From positions 1 through 11,071 of the forward strand of contig JAOZOH010000091.1 in the NCBI GenBank assembly GCA_029933365.1: a stretch of 11,071 nt of DNA, in the 5' to 3' direction. Under the pieces are notes generated by a model that did not search any database, was not told where the DNA came from, and saw only the letters and a program-made list of their open reading frames with translations. Positions 5,592 through 11,071 of the stretch are shown piece by piece; within the stretch, counting starts at the first letter, position 1; every line of letters starts with the position of its first letter. Origin of the DNA: Desulfuromusa sp. GTDB taxonomy: Bacteria; Desulfobacterota; Desulfuromonadia; Desulfuromonadales; Geopsychrobacteraceae. Both the position numbers and the translations under genes were made by a program.

Positions 5592-6875
5592 CTACTCATG
5601 ATCAAACAACACCGAAACAAACATTTCGGCATCAAAGGGTCGTAAATCATCGATCTTCTCTCCAATGCCGACAAACCTTACCGGCACCTGCAACTCTGCG
5701 GCAATCGCAACAATGATCCCCCCTTTGGCGGTTCCGTCAAGTTTTGTCAGTGCAATTCCATCCAACGGCACAGCCTCATTGAATAGTTTGGCCTGGTTTA
5801 AGGCATTTTGCCCGGTGGTTGCATCAAGAACCAGAAGGACTTCGTGAGGAGCTCCGGGAATTTCCCGATCCAAAACCCGGCGAATCTTCTTCAACTCTTC
5901 CATCAAGTTGACTTTAGTATGCAACCGGCCAGCAGTATCCAATAACAGGATGTCAGCTTTGCGGGCAACGGCTGCCTTAGCTGCATCAAAAGCTACCGCA
6001 CTGGGGTCGGCTCCCTCAGAGTGACTGACAACTTCAACTTCAGCCCTTTCACCCCAAATTTGCAATTGTTCCGCTGCAGCTGCACGAAAAGTGTCACCTG
6101 CCCCAAGAATAACCTTTTTGCCATCCAAAGCAAATTGATTTGCTAACTTGCCAATTGTCGTCGTTTTACCAACGCCATTGACACCGATAACCATGATAAC
6201 AAAGGGGGCCGCACTGGTCACATCCAGCGGCTTACTCTCAAACTTCAATATTTTCTTCAGTTCATCCATCAGCAACTGACGCACCTGCTCAGGAGAAGCC
6301 AACTCACCCCTTTCCCGACTCGATTCCAAAGCCCCAATCAACTGTTGCGTTGTTTTCATGCCCAAATCGGCGGTGATCAAAATTTCTTCAAGCTCTTCAA
6401 CCAAATCTTCATCAATAGCGGTTCGACCGTGCAATAGGCTGTCAACCCGCCCCACCAACGAAGATTGAGTTTTGGACAGCCCACGTTTGAGTCGTTCAAA
6501 TAGACCTAAGCTTTCTTCAGGTTCAGATTCTGCTTCAGATTCTGGTTCAGTTTCAAGTTCAAGTTCAGGTTTTTCCTCAACTTCTGACTCCAGTCCTGGA
6601 GCAGAAGTTTCCACAGGGGCAGGAAAGCTAGCGTCTTGTTCTGCAACTGGTTCAATTTCTTTAGCCGTTTTTTTTGACCTTCTGAATGATTTTAGAAGGA
6701 ACAGGATAAACAGCAGAACAACAACCGTGGCTCCTAAATATAAAACACCAAAAGCCGCTAGCTGTCGGTATTCTTCCGGAACTCCAGCAGAAGTCAGCAA
6801 TTGCGATAAGCTGGCAACAACGGTATTGAGCCACGCCATCACATCGACCCAACGTAACGATTTAAACCATTCCAT
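5592..6875 (-). CDS. ftsY: Signal recognition particle receptor FtsY with membrane anchor
   Basis: SRP-family GTPase that receives ribosome-nascent chain-SRP complexes at the inner membrane. The 427-residue protein has an N-terminal section with a clear hydrophobic helix (about 41-62, rich in V, L, F) followed by basic residues (LKSFRRSKK). An acidic Glu/Ser/Pro linker comes next (about 72-123), then the four-helix N domain (about 124-210). The GTPase domain has P-loop GVNGVGKTTT (231-240), DTFRAAA (261-267), DTAGR (313-317), TKLD (377-380) and GIGE (403-406). The true membrane helix is notable: Escherichia coli FtsY only associates peripherally, while actinobacterial forms have an anchor. 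The ATG start has AAGGA 11 bases upstream. It lies 48 bases after the Roadblock gene in the smc operon. Confidence 0.97.
   Translation of the reverse strand: MEWFKSLRWVDVMAWLNTVVASLSQLLTSAGVPEEYRQLAAFGVLYLGATVVVLLFILFLLKSFRRSKKTAKEIEPVAEQDASFPAPVETSAPGLESEVEEKPELELETEPESEAESEPEESLGLFERLKRGLSKTQSSLVGRVDSLLHGRTAIDEDLVEELEEILITADLGMKTTQQLIGALESSRERGELASPEQVRQLLMDELKKILKFESKPLDVTSAAPFVIMVIGVNGVGKTTTIGKLANQFALDGKKVILGAGDTFRAAAAEQLQIWGERAEVEVVSHSEGADPSAVAFDAAKAAVARKADILLLDTAGRLHTKVNLMEELKKIRRVLDREIPGAPHEVLLVLDATTGQNALNQAKLFNEAVPLDGIALTKLDGTAKGGIIVAIAAELQVPVRFVGIGEKIDDLRPFDAEMFVSVLFDHE
6516..6570. repeat. Short imperfect repeats in the ftsY linker
   Basis: Plus-strand units of the form TTCAG, TTCAGATTCTG (twice) and TTCAAG (twice) run in tandem, encoding the Glu/Ser/Pro-rich linker of FtsY between the membrane helix and the N domain. 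Such tracts can change length by slippage in frame-preserving or frame-breaking steps. The linker is low complexity at protein level, so codon bias alone could explain it. Confidence 0.5.
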
Positions 6876-6923
6876 ATACTTTCAAATCCTTAATAATTCA
6901 GAATAAATCACTTGTTTCAACAA

Positions 6924-7283
6924 TTATTCAAATTCACCACGTAATTCTTCAATACAACAGCGCATTTTATATGTTGCGCGGGCGGTAATTGACTCTACCC
7001 CCAACTGTAAGATCAGCAGATAGTCTTCGGTTAAGGGAGCAACCAAGGTCTTATTCTGATCAGTACGGATCACAACGGTCTCAAGAGCACCACTATCAGC
7101 CCTGGATAATGCGTCCCGCAGCAAACTGAGAATAATTCCACTGTGAGCACCGAGAATCTTGATGTCATACTCATTGATTCTCGCAACCTGATCAACGGAT
7201 TCCCCTTCCCAGTCAATAATTATTGCTCCCAGAGCACCAGGAATATCCTCTAATAACCGGTTCAATAATGATTTAAATGGCAT
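6924..7283 (-). CDS. Roadblock/LC7 domain protein
   Basis: A 119-residue cytoplasmic protein consisting of a single Roadblock/LC7 domain. The fold is suggested by the first helix (FKSLLNRLLEDIPGALGAII), the strand-turn IIIDWEGESVDQVA, the long second helix (ILGAHSGIILSLLRDAL) and the alternating strands ETVVIRTDQNKTLVAPL and YLLILQLGV. The last helix is RATYKMRCCIEELRGEF. Family members such as MglB are dimers that regulate small Ras-like GTPases; no such GTPase is in this window. It is placed between smc and ftsY with gaps of 43 and 48 bases. The ATG has an excellent GAGGA five bases upstream, so it is clearly translated as part of the operon. Its partner is unknown; the neighbouring FtsY is a GTPase, but an interaction is only a guess. 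Confidence 0.87.
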   Translation of the reverse strand: MPFKSLLNRLLEDIPGALGAIIIDWEGESVDQVARINEYDIKILGAHSGIILSLLRDALSRADSGALETVVIRTDQNKTLVAPLTEDYLLILQLGVESITARATYKMRCCIEELRGEFE

Positions 7284-7326
7284 GACAGTCCTCGTCGGTC
7301 AAAAACCTTTGGCGACAGATAATAAT

Positions 7327-10300
7327 CTATGCAGACAGAGCAGCATCAACGGCCCTGGAAGGGACATCATTGATGCGCACGGAAACCAACTTTGATATTC
7401 CTGGTTCCTGCATCGTAACTCCATACATAACATCTACAATACTCATAGTTCTCTTGCTATGGGTAATAATAATAAATTGTGACTGTTCTGTCATCTCCCT
7501 GACGATATCGGCAAAACGGTCAATATTAGCATCGTCCAGGGGAGCATCGACTTCATCAAGAACACAGAACGGGGTCGGCTTGATCAAAAAAAGTGCAAAA
7601 ATTAACGCCACAGCCGTCAACGCCTTCTCTCCCCCGGAAAGTAAATTGACGCTCTGCAAACGTTTTCCTGGCGGCTGGGCGATAATATCAATACCAGTTT
7701 CAAGCAGATCGTTCTCGTCAGTCAACCGCAATTCAGCTTTTCCACCATTAAACATGCGGGGAAAAACCTGCTGGAATTTTATATTCACCTGTTCAAAGGT
7801 TTCTTTAAAACGTCTTCTCGTTGTCCGGTTGATCTGCGTGATCGCTTTTTGTAAATCGTCCAATGATTGATTCAGATCGTCGCGCTGCTGTGATAAGAAA
7901 TCATAACGTTCCTCTTGTTCACGATACTCATCAATCGCCATCAAATTAACTTCACCAAGCGATTCGATCCGCTGCTGTAACCGCTTTAATTGCCGCTGTT
8001 GACGATCCCGCTCATCTTCTGTCGCCTCAGGAACCTGATGTTCCAGCAAATCGACTCGATAGCGCTCTAAAACCCCTTGACGAACATGCTCAGCATCAAC
8101 CTGCAGTTCATGGTGTCGCAGCTGCAGCTGCGAAACGGTCTTGCGCAGTTCCTCAGCCTCTGAGCGCACTCGGCGTAATTGTTCGCGAAACTCATCCAAT
8201 TGCAAACGTTGCAGGTCAGAACGATCACGAATCGTCTCATTATTCTTCTGCTGCTCAGCCCGTCGATTTAAAAGTAAATCAAGCTCAATTTGCAATTGCT
8301 GATTTTTGTCCTGGAGCTGTTGTTGGGAATCAAGCCCAGCTTGCTTGCGCTGCTGAAGCTGGGTCATGCGTTGTTCAATCTCCCGTTGCTGCCTTTCGAT
8401 CCGTGCCAGAGTTTCACCCATGGCATGTCGTTGCTGCTGCAAAGAGGCCAAATCCACACGCTGTAAAGTCAGCTCATTTCGGGAGCTATCAAGGCGACTC
8501 CGCAATGCAGTCAACTCACTTTGATGCTGTTCAGACTGGGCCTCCAATTGCTGTTGTCGCTCTCCAGTCTGACGGCTTCCTGCTGACAACTGTTCTTTTT
8601 CCAGTGTCAGAGCTTCCCGCCCTTCATCAATCTGTTCCAGATCAAAAACCAGTAGCGCAAGCCGTTTATTCAAATGGTCAGCTTCAGCCTGCAACACCTG
8701 ACGATCTTTGGCAAGCTCCAGCGCCTGTAATTCCAAACGATGGCTCTCCGAGGTTGCTGCAAGTTGAGCTTCTTCCAGCAACAGAAGATTGTCCTGTATT
8801 TGGTCCAGTTCCTTTTGGTCGACAGAAAATTCATCGTCCAGCTGAATAATTTCATCTACAATTTCATCAAGTTGACGCTGCCGACGCAATAAGCCGGTCT
8901 CACTGGCACCTGTCGCACCACCAGTCAGCACCCCCTGCCAGTCAAAACATAATCCTTGCCGATCAACCAGCAGTACTCCAACCGGAAGGAGCTCCGCAAA
9001 ATAATCGGCAACAGCATCTACCAGAAATACGCCAGAGAAAAGCTGACTGACCAGTTTTTCAGCCCCTTGTCCCGGAGTGACCAGATTTGCCAATGGGACT
9101 CCAGCGGGGAATATAATTTTGGGGGAATGACTCAACGGAAAAAGCAGGGTCGCCCTGGCCTGTTGTTCTTTCAGCAACAATAAGGTCGCAGCAATATCTG
9201 AAAAATTTTGCGCAGGAACAGCTTGGAGCTTCGCCCCAAGGGCCATTTCTACAGCAACTTCAAGATCGGCAGGCACCTTTAATAAATCAGCAAAGATTTG
9301 TTGTTTAGCAGATTTTTCCGTTAAAAGGATCCGAGCACCGTCACCATAGCCCTCAAAATTGCGCTGGAGAGCCTGCAATGATTCCTTGACCGAGTGTTTG
9401 TCACCCAGTTTTTGTCGCAGTTCATTTTGAATTGCTGCTTTTTCAGCCTGTAATTCTTTCTGCAGAATAAGCTGATCATTCAAATCTTCAGTCCGTTCAT
9501 TCAAACTGGTTTGTTGCGAACGAACCTGCTCCAGCCGTGCAAGCAATTGTTCACGGCGGCTCTGCAATTCAGCTTGCTGTGCCTGAATGTTTTGCGAATC
9601 ATCATGTGCATGCTGGCGACGTTCCGCCTCCGTTGTCAGACGTCGATCAATTTCATCCCGACGATTAGCCATACGGTTGGTCTGGGTAAACAAATCTATC
9701 AATTCACTGCGGCATTCTTCAAATTGAGTGCTCAGTTGTTTTTCTTGCGACAGGCTATCCTGCAGACTAGCTTCACGACTTTCAACTTCAGACTGCAGGG
9801 ATTCCAGCTTTTCTGTGGAGGTTTTATCCTGCTGCTGCAACTGGAGATGCTCATTTTCCAGTTCGATTAATCTTTCAGTATGGCCTAGCAGTTCCTCTTC
9901 AACCTCTTTCTCCTGAGCAGAGAGATGCTCCTGTTGCCGAGCCACCAATATTCGCTCATTTTCTACCCGCTGAATTTCAGAACCTAAGTGGTAGACCTTT
10001 TCCTGGGCTTGGCCATACTCAGTCTCTACAATAGATAATTGTAGTTGCTGTTCTTCAAGCTGCAGATCTTCCTCTTCCAATCTCACATCAAGTCGAGAAA
10101 GAATCGTCGTTTGTTCCTGTTTCTGTTGAGAGATCAAGCCTATCTCAGCATTTAACTTTTGAAAACGATTCCCCGTCAGGCTGAGTTCTACTTGCTTGAC
10201 CTCACCCCGATAATTGCGAAATTTTTCAGCTCTTTGAGCTTGACGTTTAAGGCTACCCATCTGCCGACGAACTTCAGTGATAATATCGCCAAGACGTACC

Positions 10301-10872
10301 AAATTTTGTTTGGTTGCCTCCATTTTTCGTAAGGCAGTTTTCTTGCGTGATTTGAATTTTGTCACCCCGGCCGCCTCTTCAATCAAAGCACGCCGTTCTT
10401 CCGGCTTGGCACTGACCAGCATCCCAACCTTGCCCTGCTCAATGATGGAATAGGCACGGGCACCAACCCCGGTATCCATAAATAGCTCAGTTATATCAAG
10501 CAAGCGGCAGGGAATTTTATTAATCAGATATTCACTTTCTCCACTCCGGTAGAGACGCCGAGTCACCATAATTTCAGCAAAATCCTTGTAGGCCGCAGGG
10601 CAAAGACCAGCCCGGTTATCAAAAATAATTGATACCTGGGCCAACCCGTGAGGTTTGCGGGTTTCACTGCCACCAAAGATCACGTCCTCCATCATCCGGC
10701 CGCGCAGATGACGAGCATTCTGTTCACCCATCGCCCAACGAATGGCATCAACAATATTGCTTTTACCGCAGCCATTCGGGCCGACAACACCGGTAATCCC
10801 CTGTTCAAAATCGAGGGATACTTTGTCGACAAAGGATTTGAAACCAATAATATCGAGACGTTTAATCTTCAT
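7327..10872 (-). CDS. smc: Chromosome segregation protein SMC
   Basis: ATPase of the bacterial condensin, which with ScpA and ScpB extrudes and organises chromosomal DNA. The 1181 residues match the family. An N-terminal ATPase half has Walker A GPNGCGKSN (31-39), followed by the conserved EEAAGVTKFKSRK (165-177). The first coiled-coil arm spans about 180-505. The hinge is about 508-660, from GYGDGARILL to GVLTGGATGAS, with the glycine-rich hinge motif. The second, Gln/Leu-rich arm spans about 665-1020. The C-terminal ATPase half has the ABC signature LSGGEK (1078-1083), Walker B CVLDEVDAPLDD (1103-1114) and the switch histidine in ITHSKRTM. The ATG at 10872 has only a weak ribosome binding site. 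It is first in its operon, behind a good promoter. scpA and scpB are not in this window. Confidence 0.98.
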   Translation of the reverse strand: MKIKRLDIIGFKSFVDKVSLDFEQGITGVVGPNGCGKSNIVDAIRWAMGEQNARHLRGRMMEDVIFGGSETRKPHGLAQVSIIFDNRAGLCPAAYKDFAEIMVTRRLYRSGESEYLINKIPCRLLDITELFMDTGVGARAYSIIEQGKVGMLVSAKPEERRALIEEAAGVTKFKSRKKTALRKMEATKQNLVRLGDIITEVRRQMGSLKRQAQRAEKFRNYRGEVKQVELSLTGNRFQKLNAEIGLISQQKQEQTTILSRLDVRLEEEDLQLEEQQLQLSIVETEYGQAQEKVYHLGSEIQRVENERILVARQQEHLSAQEKEVEEELLGHTERLIELENEHLQLQQQDKTSTEKLESLQSEVESREASLQDSLSQEKQLSTQFEECRSELIDLFTQTNRMANRRDEIDRRLTTEAERRQHAHDDSQNIQAQQAELQSRREQLLARLEQVRSQQTSLNERTEDLNDQLILQKELQAEKAAIQNELRQKLGDKHSVKESLQALQRNFEGYGDGARILLTEKSAKQQIFADLLKVPADLEVAVEMALGAKLQAVPAQNFSDIAATLLLLKEQQARATLLFPLSHSPKIIFPAGVPLANLVTPGQGAEKLVSQLFSGVFLVDAVADYFAELLPVGVLLVDRQGLCFDWQGVLTGGATGASETGLLRRQRQLDEIVDEIIQLDDEFSVDQKELDQIQDNLLLLEEAQLAATSESHRLELQALELAKDRQVLQAEADHLNKRLALLVFDLEQIDEGREALTLEKEQLSAGSRQTGERQQQLEAQSEQHQSELTALRSRLDSSRNELTLQRVDLASLQQQRHAMGETLARIERQQREIEQRMTQLQQRKQAGLDSQQQLQDKNQQLQIELDLLLNRRAEQQKNNETIRDRSDLQRLQLDEFREQLRRVRSEAEELRKTVSQLQLRHHELQVDAEHVRQGVLERYRVDLLEHQVPEATEDERDRQQRQLKRLQQRIESLGEVNLMAIDEYREQEERYDFLSQQRDDLNQSLDDLQKAITQINRTTRRRFKETFEQVNIKFQQVFPRMFNGGKAELRLTDENDLLETGIDIIAQPPGKRLQSVNLLSGGEKALTAVALIFALFLIKPTPFCVLDEVDAPLDDANIDRFADIVREMTEQSQFIIITHSKRTMSIVDVMYGVTMQEPGISKLVSVRINDVPSRAVDAALSA

Positions 10873-10945
10873 ACCAACTTAAAGAAGTTTCCTTAAAATG
10901 TTGAATCATCCAGAAAAACAGAAAGACCGTTCACTTTACATAAAT

Positions 10946-10962
10946 CGTGATCAATTTTCACG
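10946..10962. repeat. Inverted repeat near the smc transcription start
   Basis: CGTGA and TCACG (10946-10950, 10958-10962) are separated by seven bases, just downstream of the predicted -10. It would lie at about +1 to +17 of the smc mRNA. It could be an operator half-site pair or a 5' hairpin, but five-base arms are short and may be chance. Confidence 0.25.
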
Positions 10963-10969
10963 GGGCGTT

Positions 10970-10998
10970 ATGTTATCAGGGGGGTGAAATCATGTAAA
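10970..10998 (-). promoter_or_regulatory. Promoter of the smc operon
   Basis: On the minus strand TTTACA (10998-10993) and TAACAT (10975-10970) are spaced by exactly 17 bases, a good sigma70-type promoter. The start would fall near 10963, giving a leader of about 90 bases before the smc ATG. Nothing gene-like is seen from here to the right edge, so the smc operon probably begins at this promoter. Confidence 0.6.
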
Positions 10999-11071
10999 GA
11001 ATAGAAGTCCAAAGTAACAGGGTGAATTCGTCCTTACCTGCAAATCCAGCTACGCTGCCTATCTAATCTTT

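Noticed and set aside
8403..8849. Plus-strand open frame of 148 codons opposite smc
   Set aside because: It is antisense to the SMC coiled-coil region; the lack of stops follows from the Gln/Leu/Glu codon bias of that arm.
1..11071. Mobile element, CRISPR array, tRNA gene or defence system
   Set aside because: No transposase, direct-repeat arrays, attachment sites, tRNA cloverleaf or defence protein motifs are seen; the window is made of core housekeeping genes.

Overview
The window reads as a stretch of chromosome from a Gram-negative anaerobe of the Desulfuromonadia type (Desulfobacterota, former Deltaproteobacteria). The grounds are the gene order, the mix of proteobacterial features (ZapA, a 6S RNA between zapA and the folate cyclo-ligase gene) with RNase Y and YmdB, and moderate GC. 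The organism is inferred; no rRNA lies inside the window. Every recognisable gene is on the minus strand, so transcription runs from the right edge to the left edge, and coding density is high.

Right part (about 5069-11000): a good sigma70-type promoter precedes smc (chromosome condensation). It is followed at short spacings by a small Roadblock/LC7 protein, ftsY (SRP receptor GTPase with an N-terminal membrane segment), a ZapB-like coiled-coil peptide and zapA (Z-ring factor). The last two overlap by 4 bases at a TTGA junction. This looks like one operon joining chromosome organisation, membrane targeting and cell division.

Middle (4699-5068): a 370-base gap without a protein gene. It holds a candidate 6S RNA (about 4860-5039), with its own promoter overlapping the zapA stop, long-range pairing of its ends and a long terminal hairpin. 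The rest is a purine/pyrimidine-biased leader.

Left part (295-4698): fau (5-formyltetrahydrofolate cyclo-ligase), rny (RNase Y), ymdB (metallophosphoesterase) and tyrS (tyrosyl-tRNA synthetase). A strong two-tier RNA hairpin sits in the 100-base gap between rny and ymdB. The tyrosyl-tRNA synthetase looks like the Bacteroidota type, not the type expected from its neighbours. A hairpin with a nearby U-run after tyrS may end this unit.

Far left (1-185): two tandem strong promoters with A-tract UP-like elements point out of the left edge. The better one has a GC-rich discriminator. This architecture is typical of an rRNA operon, which I predict begins just beyond the window. No wholly new system is evident. 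The best leads are the rny-ymdB hairpin, the atypical tyrS, the Roadblock gene inside the smc-ftsY operon, the divergent 6S RNA and the predicted rRNA promoters.
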